Positions 17,422 through 26,190 of a stretch of DNA of 64,000 bases are shown piece after piece. A program made the position numbers and the translations under genes. The stretch lies in NCBI GenBank assembly GCA_017619375.1, contig JAFZSL010000056.1, forward strand, positions 159,620 through 223,619. Reading direction: 5' to 3'. Under the pieces are notes generated by a model. The model had not been told where the DNA came from. It worked only from the letters and a program-made list of their open reading frames with translations, and made no database searches. Position 1 is the stretch's first letter. Each line of letters begins with the position of its first letter. The DNA comes from Prevotella sp. GTDB taxonomy: Bacteria; Bacteroidota; Bacteroidia; Bacteroidales; Bacteroidaceae.

Positions 17422-18912
17422 ATGCAACAGACTTTGACCATCTACAATACGCTCACCAGGAGGAAGGAGCCTTTCGTGCCCCTTCACGCTCCCAACGTGG
17501 GCATGTACGTGTGCGGCCCCACCGTCTATGGTGACCCACACCTGGGACATGCAAGACCCGCCATCACCTTCGACATCCTCTTCAGATACCTCAAACACCT
17601 CGGCTACAAGGTGCGTTATGTGCGCAACATCACCGATGTGGGGCATCTCGAGCACGATGCCGACGAGGGAGATGATAAAATCGCCAAAAAGGCAAGACTC
17701 GAGCAACTCGAGCCGATGGAGATAGCACAATACTACACCAACCGCTACCATCAAGCCATGGAAGCCCTTGGCGTGCTGCCACCAAGCATCGAGCCACATG
17801 CCACCGGCCACATCATCGAACAGCAGCAACTCGTCAGGGAAATCCTCGCCAACGGATTCGCCTATGAGAGCAACGGCAGCGTCTATTTCGACGTGGAGAA
17901 ATACAATGAGAAGCATGGATATGGCATACTCTCCGGGCGCAACCTGGACAATGTCATCAATGCCAGCCGTGAACTCGACGGGGTGGGGGAGAAGCGCAAC
18001 CAAGCCGATTTCGCCCTGTGGAAGAAGGCGCAGCCCGAACACATCATGCGATGGCCCAGCGAGTGGAGCGACGGCTTCCCGGGATGGCACTGCGAGTGCA
18101 CCGCCATGGGAAGGAAATACCTCGGAGCCAAGTTCGACATCCACGGCGGCGGCATGGACCTCATCTTCCCGCACCATGAGTGTGAGATAGCACAAGCCGT
18201 GGCAAGCCAGGGCGAGCAGATGGTGAAATACTGGATGCACAACAACATGATCACCATCAACGGGCAGAAGATGGGGAAGAGCCTCAACAACTTCATCACC
18301 TTGGAGCAGTTCTTCACCGGCAACAACCCCACGCTCACGCAGCCCTTCTCGCCCATGACCATCAGGTTCTTCATCCTTTCGGCACACTACAGGGGCACCG
18401 TCGATTTCTCCAACGAGGCACTCAAGGCCAGCGAAAAAGGACTCGAGAGACTCCTCGACGGCATCAGCGACATGTCACGCATACAACCCGCGAAGGAGTC
18501 GGACCCCGCCACACACAAGTTGGTGGCGGCGCTGAGGCAGAAGTGCTATGACGCCATGAATGACGACCTGCAGACGCCCGTGGTCATCAGCCTTCTCTTC
18601 GAGGCATGCCACCAAATCAACATCATCATCGACCATAAGGCCAACATCAGCGCGGAAGATTTGAAGGAACTCTCTGAAACCATGCAACTCTTCACCTTCG
18701 ACCTCCTCGGATTAAGGCCGGAGAAAGGCAACTCCAGCGATGCACGGGAAGAGGCATACGGTAAAGTCGTCGACATGGTGCTTGCCTTGAGGGCCAAGGC
18801 CAAGGCTGCCAAGGACTGGGCCACCAGCGACTTGATACGCGACGAACTCACCTCCGCCGGCTTCGAAGTGAAGGACACCAAGGACGGTGTGACTTGGAAA
18901 CTCAACAAATAG
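17422..18912 (+). CDS. cysS: Cysteinyl-tRNA synthetase
   Basis: A 496-residue CysRS that charges tRNA-Cys. The HIGH-type motif and zinc cysteine are in [18 protein letters not shown] at about residue 25. Further zinc ligands are in [10 protein letters not shown] and [10 protein letters not shown], and the KMSKS loop is [14 protein letters not shown] at about residue 277. The C-terminal anticodon-binding helical domain is complete and ends in GVTWKLNK. Length is normal. A zinc-ribbon membrane protein gene begins 23 bases after the stop and is probably cotranscribed. Confidence 0.98.
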   Translation: MQQTLTIYNTLTRRKEPFVPLHAPNVGMYVCGPTVYGDPHLGHARPAITFDILFRYLKHLGYKVRYVRNITDVGHLEHDADEGDDKIAKKARLEQLEPMEIAQYYTNRYHQAMEALGVLPPSIEPHATGHIIEQQQLVREILANGFAYESNGSVYFDVEKYNEKHGYGILSGRNLDNVINASRELDGVGEKRNQADFALWKKAQPEHIMRWPSEWSDGFPGWHCECTAMGRKYLGAKFDIHGGGMDLIFPHHECEIAQAVASQGEQMVKYWMHNNMITINGQKMGKSLNNFITLEQFFTGNNPTLTQPFSPMTIRFFILSAHYRGTVDFSNEALKASEKGLERLLDGISDMSRIQPAKESDPATHKLVAALRQKCYDAMNDDLQTPVVISLLFEACHQINIIIDHKANISAEDLKELSETMQLFTFDLLGLRPEKGNSSDAREEAYGKVVDMVLALRAKAKAAKDWATSDLIRDELTSAGFEVKDTKDGVTWKLNK

Positions 18913-18935
18913 CTTTCAACACAACAACTGCCACC

Positions 18936-19967
18936 ATGAGCAAAACAAGGAAATGCCCCGCTTGCGGGCGAGAAATCTTCATGCACGCACAAGTGTGCCC
19001 CTACTGCAAGGCAGAGACACATTTCATTTCCGTCGACGAGGAGCAGCAACCGGAAGACATCGAGGAAGTGGTGCCGGCAAGCGAACCGGAATACGAGGAG
19101 GAGGAACATTCCTCCGACCAAAAGGAAGAGAAGAGGTTGGGAAAATACATCGACCATCTCAAGAAAGACAAGGACAAGGTGAAGAAGCAATACCAGAAGA
19201 AAATAAAAAGCAAGTATTCTGGCTCCACCATCTTGATCACCTCTGTCATCATCTTCCTCTCCGTCGTCGTCCTCGCATTGTATATTGCCAAAAGTTCCAT
19301 GGAGCAGAAGACGTTCAAACTCAGCAACTCCGTGGACAACACGATGAAGGAGGTGCTCGACAGCGTGGAGAGCAAACTCTACCAACGTTCTTCCACCATC
19401 GTGGCCAAATTCCCCGACAAGGAAAAGCATTGTCTGTTCTACCTCCAGGAAAATCATTTGTTCCTCTTCGATGCCAAGGACAAATCCAACAAGGAACTCA
19501 ACCTACCGGAACTCAACGCCAAGGCCATCGTCGATTTCAAAGGTAACGGAGTGCAAAGCGCAGACCCCAGCGCCAACCAAAATTACATCATCATCATCGC
19601 TGCCCGCAACCCCGTCAACTCGGAGTTCGGCCTCTACAGATTGGGCACCGACCCAGACAACTTGACGTTGGAATACATCGACAAAGGTAGTGTCATGAAA
19701 GAAAAAGGCAAATTCACCGTGTTGGCCAACGGCCGTCAGGCCGTCTACGATGACAATGGAGACAAGATAAGCGGTCTCACCGAAGCCGAATGGGCCAACA
19801 TGCCGAAACAACAGGTGGACAACACACCCAAGAAAAACACCCAAGAGGCGAAACCCAGCAAGCCCAAATTGCCCAGCAGGGACATCCTCAACGAAGAGGT
19901 GAGGCGCTCGGAAGTCAATATCGACATTGACCCGCCATCCAAACCCCAAAAACCGGAATTGCCATGA
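18936..19967 (+). CDS. Zinc-ribbon single-pass membrane protein, function unknown
   Basis: A 343-residue protein. It starts with a zinc ribbon (CPACGREIF and CPYCKAETHF, four cysteines), followed by an acidic stretch, a lysine-rich segment and one membrane helix at about residues 94-115 (TILITSVIIFLSVVVLALYI). The extracytoplasmic part (about 225 residues) has a beta-rich domain and ends in a proline- and lysine-rich tail. I do not recognise a family function; the architecture resembles zinc-ribbon proteins common in Prevotella and Bacteroides. The start at 18936 puts the ribbon right at the N-terminus. Its stop overlaps the next start by 4 bases, so the SGNH hydrolase gene is translationally coupled. 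Confidence 0.7.
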   Translation: MSKTRKCPACGREIFMHAQVCPYCKAETHFISVDEEQQPEDIEEVVPASEPEYEEEEHSSDQKEEKRLGKYIDHLKKDKDKVKKQYQKKIKSKYSGSTILITSVIIFLSVVVLALYIAKSSMEQKTFKLSNSVDNTMKEVLDSVESKLYQRSSTIVAKFPDKEKHCLFYLQENHLFLFDAKDKSNKELNLPELNAKAIVDFKGNGVQSADPSANQNYIIIIAARNPVNSEFGLYRLGTDPDNLTLEYIDKGSVMKEKGKFTVLANGRQAVYDDNGDKISGLTEAEWANMPKQQVDNTPKKNTQEAKPSKPKLPSRDILNEEVRRSEVNIDIDPPSKPQKPELP

Positions 19968-20794
19968 CACCATCGCCACTTTTCAAAAGGATGGCTCTCC
20001 TCTTGGTAGTGATGCTCATCGCCACCACCCTTCCCGTCCATGCACAGGCGTTGTTCCAACATCCCTGGCAGGGGAAACGCGTGGCCTATTTTGGTGACAG
20101 CATCACAGACCCGCGAAACAGCGGGTCGCAACGGAAATGGTGGAACTGGCTGCAGGACTGGCTTGGCATCGAACCTTTTGTCTATGCAATCAGTGGGAGA
20201 CAATGGAACGACATCCCCAACCAGGCAGAGAAGTTGAAGGCTGAGCACGGCGACGACTTCGACGCCATCCTCATTTTCATTGGGACGAACGACTTCAACG
20301 CCGCTGTTCCCATCGGGGAGTGGTATGCCGTCGCAGAGGACTCCGTGGAGGCTGCCGTCCACCGCCCCAAGGCGATGGCCTTGCGCAGACATCGCACGCC
20401 TTCGATGAACAAGGACACATATCGGGGGCGCATCAACATTGCCATGCAACGCCTCAAGGAGATGTTCCCCACCAAGCAGGTGGTGCTCATCACACCCATC
20501 CACCGTGGATATTTCTATGGCAACGAGAAAAACATCCAACCCACAGAGGCATACACCAACGAGATAGGCGAGTGGATCGACGCCTATGTGGAGAGTGTGA
20601 AGGAGGCCGCCAACATCTGGGCCGTCCCCGTCATCGACCTCAACGCCACATGCGGTTTCTACCCTTTGGTCAAGGAACATTCCGTCTATTGCCACAACGA
20701 CAAGGACGAACTGCATCCCAACGACAACGGACATATCCGCATGGCGCGCACCATGATGTACCAGCTACTTGCATTGCCGTGCACCTTTGAGTGA
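19964..20794 (+). CDS. Exported SGNH/GDSL-family hydrolase
   Basis: A 276-residue esterase-type protein with a signal peptide (LFKRMALLLVVMLIATTLPVHAQA). SGNH blocks are visible: block I VAYFGDSITDPRNSGSQ with the catalytic Ser, block II glycine at YAISGRQWNDIPNQ, block III asparagine in FIGTNDFNAAVP, and block V DELHPNDNGHIRMA with catalytic Asp and His. Such enzymes remove acetyl or acyl groups from glycans or lipids. The gene overlaps the zinc-ribbon gene (ATGA) and is followed by the tandem CE12-like gene after an intergenic repeat array. Substrate unknown; carbohydrate ester is likely from context. Confidence 0.85.
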   Translation: MTPSPLFKRMALLLVVMLIATTLPVHAQALFQHPWQGKRVAYFGDSITDPRNSGSQRKWWNWLQDWLGIEPFVYAISGRQWNDIPNQAEKLKAEHGDDFDAILIFIGTNDFNAAVPIGEWYAVAEDSVEAAVHRPKAMALRRHRTPSMNKDTYRGRINIAMQRLKEMFPTKQVVLITPIHRGYFYGNEKNIQPTEAYTNEIGEWIDAYVESVKEAANIWAVPVIDLNATCGFYPLVKEHSVYCHNDKDELHPNDNGHIRMARTMMYQLLALPCTFE

Positions 20795-20825
20795 TGCCAG
20801 AGGGGCTGGAGAGACTATAATCCCT

Positions 20826-20936
20826 GGGATTTTTAGTTTTTCCTATTCATAGTTTCTATAGTATTCCTATTTTCCTTAGTATTCCTATTTTTTATAGAGC
20901 TTCCTATATAATCTCCTAAGACCTCCTATCCCCCGT
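20826..20936. repeat. 10-bp-period intergenic array (copy 2)
   Basis: The stretch before the tandem esterase gene is built of units of about 10-12 bases ending in TTCC or CTCC and starting with TATAG or TTAG, for example TATAGTATTCC and TTAGTATTCC. It is almost entirely pyrimidine-rich on the plus strand and ends 5 bases before the ATG. Confidence 0.5.
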
Positions 20937-20941
20937 AATCT

Positions 20942-22576
20942 ATGAAAAAAAGTCTTTTTTTGACGGCTCTTGCCTTCATCTTCGCTCATACCTTGACAGC
21001 ACAAGTGAACCCGAAAGGTGTGGAAGACGTGAACAAAGTGGTGGACAACACCATCGACAGCCTTGAAAAGGTCAGGCAGGCTCGTGTCGTGCCTGGCAGT
21101 AGCCGTCGCGGCTCCAATCCCGTACTCTTTCTGGTGGGAAACAGCACCATGCGCAACGGTACGCTCGGCAATGGCAACAACGGACAATGGGGATGGGGTT
21201 ACTATGCCGAGGACTTTTTTGACAAAAACAAGATCACCGTGGAGAACCAAGCATTGGGAGGCACCAGCAGCCGCACTTTCTACCGGTTGTTCTGGCCCGA
21301 CATCCGCAAGGCTCTCAAACCTGGCGATTGGGTCATCATCAGCATCGGACACAACGACAACGGGCCATACGACACTGGAAGGGCAAGAGCCAGCATCCCC
21401 GGGGTGGACAAGGACACCGTGCTCCATGTCAACGTGCAGGAGATCAACAAGGGTGACACCATCTACCGCGCAGAGGATGTGTACAGTTATGGGGGATACC
21501 TGCGACGGTATATCAACGAGACACGCGCCGCCGGTGCCTTCCCCGTCCTGATGTCCCTCACGCCGCGAAACGCCTGGGAAGACGGACACGTGGTGAGGAA
21601 GCCGCATGGCGAGTGGTGCCGCCTCGTGGCCGAAGAGCAACAGGTGCCTTACATCGACCTCAATGACATCTCCGCACGCAAACTCGAAGCATTCGGGCCA
21701 GAGAAGATGAACTACCATTTTTTTGGCGACAAGATACACACCAGCAAGTTCGGGGCGGTGCTGAACGCCCGTAGTGCCGCCGAAGGCATTGCTGCTTGTG
21801 ACCATCCTTGGATTGCTTTCCTCAAGTCATGCCTCGTCGGTGTGGACCTCCCCACGGCAGAGGTGGAGAGAGAAGAAGGCAAACCGGTGGTGTTCCTCAC
21901 CGGTGACAGTACGGTGAAGAACGCCGACAAGGACAAGGATGGCATGTGGGGATGGGGAGCCGTAGCCTACGACATCTTCGACCCGCAGAAAATCACCGTG
22001 GCCAATTGTGCCATGGCGGGCCGCTCCTGCCGCACCTTCCTCAACGAGGGACGTTGGGACAAGGTGTACAACAGCATCCAGCCGGGCGACTACGTGCTCA
22101 TCCAGTTCGGACATAACGACGTAGGGGCCATCGACAGCCTCAAGGAGAGGGCCGACATCACAGGAACCGCCGACACCTGTCATGTATACAAACTCCAATC
22201 CAATGGCAGGTACGAGGTGGTCTATTCCTTCGGATGGTATCTGCGCAAGTTCATCAACGATGTCCGTGAGAAAGGCGCCACACCCATTCTTGTCTCGCTC
22301 ACACCGAGAAATATCTGGCGCGACGGACATATCGAGCGACGCAACGACTCTTATGGAAAATGGTACAGGGAGGTGGTGGAGCAAACCGGCGTGGAGTTCG
22401 TCGACGTGCATAACATCACCGCCGACAGATACGACCGCATGGGCGAGAAAAAGGTGGCTGCTTGCTTCAATCACGACCACACCCACTCCTCACTGAAAGG
22501 CGCCAAGGAAAATGCCAAGAGCGTGCGCACGGGATTGAAACAGATAGGGTCGTCGCTCGCGAGATATTTGAGGTAG
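20942..22576 (+). CDS. Tandem rhamnogalacturonan-acetylesterase-like protein (two CE12-type SGNH domains)
   Basis: A 544-residue secreted protein with two full SGNH domains after the signal peptide. Domain 1 (about residues 55-290) has VLFLVGNSTMRNGTLGNG (GNS in place of GDS), GHNDNGPYD and the Asp/His pair DKIHTSKFGA. Domain 2 (about residues 310-540) has VVFLTGDSTVKNADKDKD, FGHNDVGAID and DHTHSSLKGAKENA. Both therefore keep Ser, Gly, Asn and the Asp-His pair. The closest family I know is rhamnogalacturonan acetylesterase (CE12), which de-acetylates pectin. A PL9 pectate lyase gene is encoded 3.6 kb downstream. The two domains differ clearly, so the duplication is old. Confidence 0.85.
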   Translation: MKKSLFLTALAFIFAHTLTAQVNPKGVEDVNKVVDNTIDSLEKVRQARVVPGSSRRGSNPVLFLVGNSTMRNGTLGNGNNGQWGWGYYAEDFFDKNKITVENQALGGTSSRTFYRLFWPDIRKALKPGDWVIISIGHNDNGPYDTGRARASIPGVDKDTVLHVNVQEINKGDTIYRAEDVYSYGGYLRRYINETRAAGAFPVLMSLTPRNAWEDGHVVRKPHGEWCRLVAEEQQVPYIDLNDISARKLEAFGPEKMNYHFFGDKIHTSKFGAVLNARSAAEGIAACDHPWIAFLKSCLVGVDLPTAEVEREEGKPVVFLTGDSTVKNADKDKDGMWGWGAVAYDIFDPQKITVANCAMAGRSCRTFLNEGRWDKVYNSIQPGDYVLIQFGHNDVGAIDSLKERADITGTADTCHVYKLQSNGRYEVVYSFGWYLRKFINDVREKGATPILVSLTPRNIWRDGHIERRNDSYGKWYREVVEQTGVEFVDVHNITADRYDRMGEKKVAACFNHDHTHSSLKGAKENAKSVRTGLKQIGSSLARYLR

Positions 22577-22584
22577 TTTTTTTC

Positions 22585-22650
22585 TTGCTTTTATAGTATT
22601 CCTATGGTCTATAGTATTCATAGGGCTTATAGTATTCCTGGGGCTTCTAT
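22585..22650. repeat. Intergenic array of TATAGTATTCC units (copy 3)
   Basis: Three consecutive 18-base units: TATAGTATTCCTATGGTC, TATAGTATTCATAGGGCT, TATAGTATTCCTGGGGCT. They lie between the convergent esterase and helix-hairpin-helix genes and share words with the other intergenic arrays. Confidence 0.75.
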
Positions 22651-22655
22651 TAATT

Positions 22656-24665
22656 TCAGAATCTCCAGCGTAGTTGTAGGGCGAGGTCTGTCTTTGAGGA
22701 GTGGTCGATTTGCTGGTAACTGCTGGAGATATGGTCGCGGTCGAAATATTTTGTGGTGGAAAGATGTGCCACCAAGGTGAGACTGCTTCCAAGGCTGGCA
22801 CGAGCCGACATAGAACATCGTAGGCCTTCGCCTTCGAAAGAGAGATAGGAATAGGCATACATCACCCCTTGTTCATAAGCGTAGACACGGCTGTCATAGT
22901 CATCGGTGTGGAAATAGCCTGCATTGCCTGTCAGTCGTAGCCAGCGGTGTGTGTAGCCAATGTTTCCCGATGCCATCCATCCCATGCTTTGTTTCTCAAA
23001 GTCGCAGAAGGCCAAGTCAGCATTGGCTCCCACATTCCATCTGCCGGCTTTCACTGAACTGCTGAGTCGTGCATGATGCGTGGTCTTGGTGAGCATGGCC
23101 GTTTTTTCCGTGTTGTCATACCCTCGCATCTTCAGTCGGTAGCGGGCGGTGAGCGACACCTTGTCGGTGGCGTAGCGCGCTTGCACGAGGTTGTCCCATG
23201 CGTCCGATGACACGCTCGCCTGGTATTTCGCCCAAGGGAAATAGGCGTAGTCGGTGTAGGCCATCAGTTGCAGTTGACGGGTGGCCTGCCATTTGACTCC
23301 CACATATATGCCGCTCTCGTTCTGCACCCTGCCACCCTCGCTGAACCCGTTGGCGCGGACGGCATGGTATTTCTTTCCATAGAAGCGGTAGAGCGCCATC
23401 AGCGCCAGTTGCGACGATGGCGTGAAAGCCAGGGCGTTGGTGGTGGCTATGGCGCCGCAGCCTCCCGTGGCCGCCTCTCCATGGAAGGAGAATAGGTGGC
23501 TGGTGTAGCCATAGTCGGCGCTGACGTTCCAATGGTTCTTTCCCATGGCATAGTAACGGCGGTAGGTCACCGACGTGTCGGGGGCGAGCGCCTTGTCATA
23601 GGTGGTGGTGACGGCGGTGGCCCCAATGCGAAACCCCTTCAAACGGTAGGAGACATGGCCGCCTGCCGTGGTTTCAGAGGAGTTGTTTTTCTTCGCCATT
23701 TCCGTGGTGGTGCGATGGTAGCCATCGCTGACGATGGCCGTGATGGTGGCAGGGATGTCGGTGGAGTCGCTCTTTGCCAATGTGGCATCAACCTTCCTGT
23801 AGGAGGCGAAAGCGGTGAGTTCCAACCCGTGTGCCACCTCCACCGTGGCTGCTGCTCCCTGCAAGTAGTTGCCTGGGGTGCGTGCTGTGTGTGCCCGCAG
23901 GCCGTCGGCCTTGTAGCCGAGGGAGGAGAGAGCCGACATCTTCCCCGTGCTGAAACTGTTGCCCATCACCAGTCCCATGCCGAAGGATGCCCGGTAGCGT
24001 CCGGCGACGAGGGTCTTCACCTTCCCCAACCGGTGTGCTTCGGCGAAAAACGAGTAGTAGTCATAGCCAGTGCTGTTCTTGTTGGCAAAGAAGGGCTCGC
24101 CGGCATCCTGTGCGCCTAACAGTCCGATGCGCAGGCGGTCGTAGTAGCTGAAACTGTATCTCACGGTGTGCCGGTAGGGATAGCCAAGATATCCTTTCTT
24201 GTCACCACGTCGTTCGTAGAAGGGGATATTGAAATCGGCCACCACGTCGTTGTGTCCGTATTTCAGTACATCGCTCCATCGTGGCGTGGAACGTGGCTTC
24301 TGTTCACCGCAAAAGACGAAATGAGTGAGGAGGCAGCGGGTGTGGTAGTCAATCGACGCCACCATCGCCAGTTCGCCCAAGGTCTTCATCCCACCGTAAT
24401 AATATAGGTAGACTTGCAGGTCCTCCACCTGTTGTTCGTTGAGGAAAGGGAACTGCAGCAGTTGCTCGCGTGTGGCGGTGTTGATGTCGAGGGGGTGTTG
24501 CTCCAGATCGCAGAGCATCTCGTAAGTGTCCTCCCATTCCATACTCTCCACATCCTCCTGGGTGGATAGTTCGCCGAGCAAGATCTCCCATGGCCGTTGC
24601 TCCTGGGCGACGGCGGGCAGCACTATAAACAGGAAAAGGACAAAGGCCGTGGTCTTTCTCAACAT
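22656..24665 (-). CDS. Exported helix-hairpin-helix protein with predicted outer-membrane barrel
   Basis: A 669-residue protein with an N-terminal signal (TTAFVLFLFIVLPAVAQ). A helix-hairpin-helix region follows at about residues 55-110 (PLDINTATREQLLQFPFLNE), as in ComEA-type domains. The remaining 500 residues are rich in alternating aromatic and glycine strands such as RHTVRYSFSYYDRLRIG and end in LALQLRWRF with the terminal Phe of outer-membrane barrels. Bacteroidota proteins of this build are annotated as helix-hairpin-helix domain proteins with unknown role; DNA handling at the envelope is possible but not shown. The ATG at 24665 follows a -7 box at 24695-24702, which excludes an in-frame ATG at 24722. 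Confidence 0.75.
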   Translation of the reverse strand: MLRKTTAFVLFLFIVLPAVAQEQRPWEILLGELSTQEDVESMEWEDTYEMLCDLEQHPLDINTATREQLLQFPFLNEQQVEDLQVYLYYYGGMKTLGELAMVASIDYHTRCLLTHFVFCGEQKPRSTPRWSDVLKYGHNDVVADFNIPFYERRGDKKGYLGYPYRHTVRYSFSYYDRLRIGLLGAQDAGEPFFANKNSTGYDYYSFFAEAHRLGKVKTLVAGRYRASFGMGLVMGNSFSTGKMSALSSLGYKADGLRAHTARTPGNYLQGAAATVEVAHGLELTAFASYRKVDATLAKSDSTDIPATITAIVSDGYHRTTTEMAKKNNSSETTAGGHVSYRLKGFRIGATAVTTTYDKALAPDTSVTYRRYYAMGKNHWNVSADYGYTSHLFSFHGEAATGGCGAIATTNALAFTPSSQLALMALYRFYGKKYHAVRANGFSEGGRVQNESGIYVGVKWQATRQLQLMAYTDYAYFPWAKYQASVSSDAWDNLVQARYATDKVSLTARYRLKMRGYDNTEKTAMLTKTTHHARLSSSVKAGRWNVGANADLAFCDFEKQSMGWMASGNIGYTHRWLRLTGNAGYFHTDDYDSRVYAYEQGVMYAYSYLSFEGEGLRCSMSARASLGSSLTLVAHLSTTKYFDRDHISSSYQQIDHSSKTDLALQLRWRF

Positions 24666-24694
24666 TGGCATGGCATTAGAAAGGATTTTCGAAG

Positions 24695-24702
24695 CAAATT
24701 TA
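24695..24702 (-). promoter_or_regulatory. -7 element for the helix-hairpin-helix gene
   Basis: TAAATTTG on the minus strand, 30 bases before the ATG. No clear -33 box. Confidence 0.4.
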
Positions 24703-24809
24703 GATAAATAATCCGATATCATAAGCCATTCCGATAAAGAATTTCACTTTTCTTTAGAGAAAAGATGGTGAATTTTCCACGGAAGACCTTGTTTTTCCTT
24801 TGAACAATC

Positions 24810-24838
24810 TTGAATGCCGCTTTTATTGACTAAATTTG
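24810..24838 (+). promoter_or_regulatory. Promoter of the EamA transporter gene
   Basis: TTG (24810-24812), 18 bases, TAAATTTG (24831-24838); start predicted near 24845, 40 bases before the ATG. Confidence 0.5.
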
Positions 24839-24885
24839 TCCTCAAATTTCAAAGATGGCGCCATAAGGAGCCATGATGAGCAAGA

Positions 24886-25767
24886 ATGAGGCATATAGGA
24901 TATCATTTACTGTCCCTTTTCACCATCGCGATATGGGGAGTGACATTTGTCAACACGAAAGTGCTGCTGCAACATGGTTTGCAGCCGATGGAGATTTTTT
25001 TACTCCGTTTCATCGTGGCCTATCTTTGCATCTGGTCGATTTCTCCCCGAAAGGTGTTTTCTCAGTCATGGGCAGACGAAGGTTTGTTCTTTCTCCTTGG
25101 TTTTCTTGGAGGGACATTGTATTTCGTGGCGGAAAGCACGGCCATCAAATACTCCTACGTCAACAATGTGGCTTTCATCGTGTGCACCGCCCCTCTACTG
25201 ACAATGCTCCTTGCCTTCTTTTTCATGAAGAGCGTGAAGGCGACGGCTCCGTTGGTTCTTGGTTCCATCACGGCATTGGCAGGCGTGGGCATGGTCATCT
25301 ATAATGGTCATTTCGTGCTTCAACTGAACCCATTGGGCGACATGCTGGCTCTCACGGCAGCTTTCAGTTGGGCTGTCTATAGCATGTTGATCAAGAAGGT
25401 TTCCACCCGTTACAATGCCTCTTTCATCACCCGCAAGGTGTTTTTCTATGGCATCGTCACCGTCCTTCCGCTTTTTCTTTTCAAGCCTTGGCACTTCCCC
25501 CTTGAAGGCCTTCTACAACCGACGGTAGGCCTCAACCTGCTGTTCCTTTCCATCGTGGCCTCTTTCCTCTGTTTCTTGTGGTGGAATGCCGCTGTGAAGA
25601 AAATCGGAGTATTGTCCACCAGCAACTACATCTACCTGAATCCCGTCACCACGGTGTTGGCCAGTGCATTGATTCTTGATGAGCCAATGACCTTCATGGC
25701 CTATGTCGGCAGTGCGCTCATCCTCGTCGGGGTGTATGTCGCCAATCGCCAGACAAAAGCACCTTGA
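24886..25767 (+). CDS. EamA-family (DMT superfamily) transporter
   Basis: A 293-residue inner-membrane protein with about ten hydrophobic helices arranged as two EamA repeats, the second starting near residue 150 (PLGDMLALTAAFSWAVYSML). Family signatures include AIWGVTFVNTKVLL near the N-terminus and YIYLNPVTTVLASALILDEP near the end. Relatives export amino acids or other metabolites; the substrate is not predictable. Divergent from the helix-hairpin-helix gene. Confidence 0.9.
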   Translation: MRHIGYHLLSLFTIAIWGVTFVNTKVLLQHGLQPMEIFLLRFIVAYLCIWSISPRKVFSQSWADEGLFFLLGFLGGTLYFVAESTAIKYSYVNNVAFIVCTAPLLTMLLAFFFMKSVKATAPLVLGSITALAGVGMVIYNGHFVLQLNPLGDMLALTAAFSWAVYSMLIKKVSTRYNASFITRKVFFYGIVTVLPLFLFKPWHFPLEGLLQPTVGLNLLFLSIVASFLCFLWWNAAVKKIGVLSTSNYIYLNPVTTVLASALILDEPMTFMAYVGSALILVGVYVANRQTKAP

Positions 25768-25778
25768 GTCAAATGGTT

Positions 25779-26036
25779 TCATCTCATTTTGAAAACCACT
25801 TTTTCTATTTTACCATCATCCAATCCAATCAAGTTAAATCCTTGTTGTAGCGTCTTGTTTTGTAATTCTTTGCTATCATGGATGGAGATAATCGTGCCAT
25901 TATTAAAATCAAGGTGTTTAAGAATGTTCAATGGATGGTCAGTGGTATTGATTGAGAATGACTGGTAAGGCATTTCGCCTGCCATTATATAAGCACGGAA
26001 AGGATATGCTGTGATGTCAGTTTCATTGCAAGCCAT
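25779..26036 (-). CDS. Small hypothetical protein, possibly a fragment
   Basis: An 85-residue frame (from MACNETDITAYPFRAYI, ending GLDDGKIEKVVFKMR) that is more A+T-rich than its neighbours. It has no signal peptide and no motif I recognise. The sequence around AYPFRAYI faintly recalls the C-terminal ends of secreted Prevotella proteins, so it may be a relic of a larger gene. It is convergent with the EamA gene, 11 bases away. Confidence 0.4.
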   Translation of the reverse strand: MACNETDITAYPFRAYIMAGEMPYQSFSINTTDHPLNILKHLDFNNGTIISIHDSKELQNKTLQQGFNLIGLDDGKIEKVVFKMR

Positions 26037-26127
26037 GAATTTGTCTTGTGAAAAATAGAAACATGAGTTTCCGATGCTTTTTAATAAATTGTCATTTAAT
26101 TATTTATCAATTTTTGTCATGTTTTGT

Positions 26128-26158
26128 TTTGATTTATCTTCAGCTTGCACTATCTTTG
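26128..26158 (+). promoter_or_regulatory. Promoter of the PL9 pectate lyase gene
   Basis: TTTG (26128-26131), 19 bases, TATCTTTG (26151-26158), with the ATG 33 bases after the -7 box. Confidence 0.75.
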
Positions 26159-26190
26159 CAACGTAAAATGGCAAACTACTAAAAACCAAT

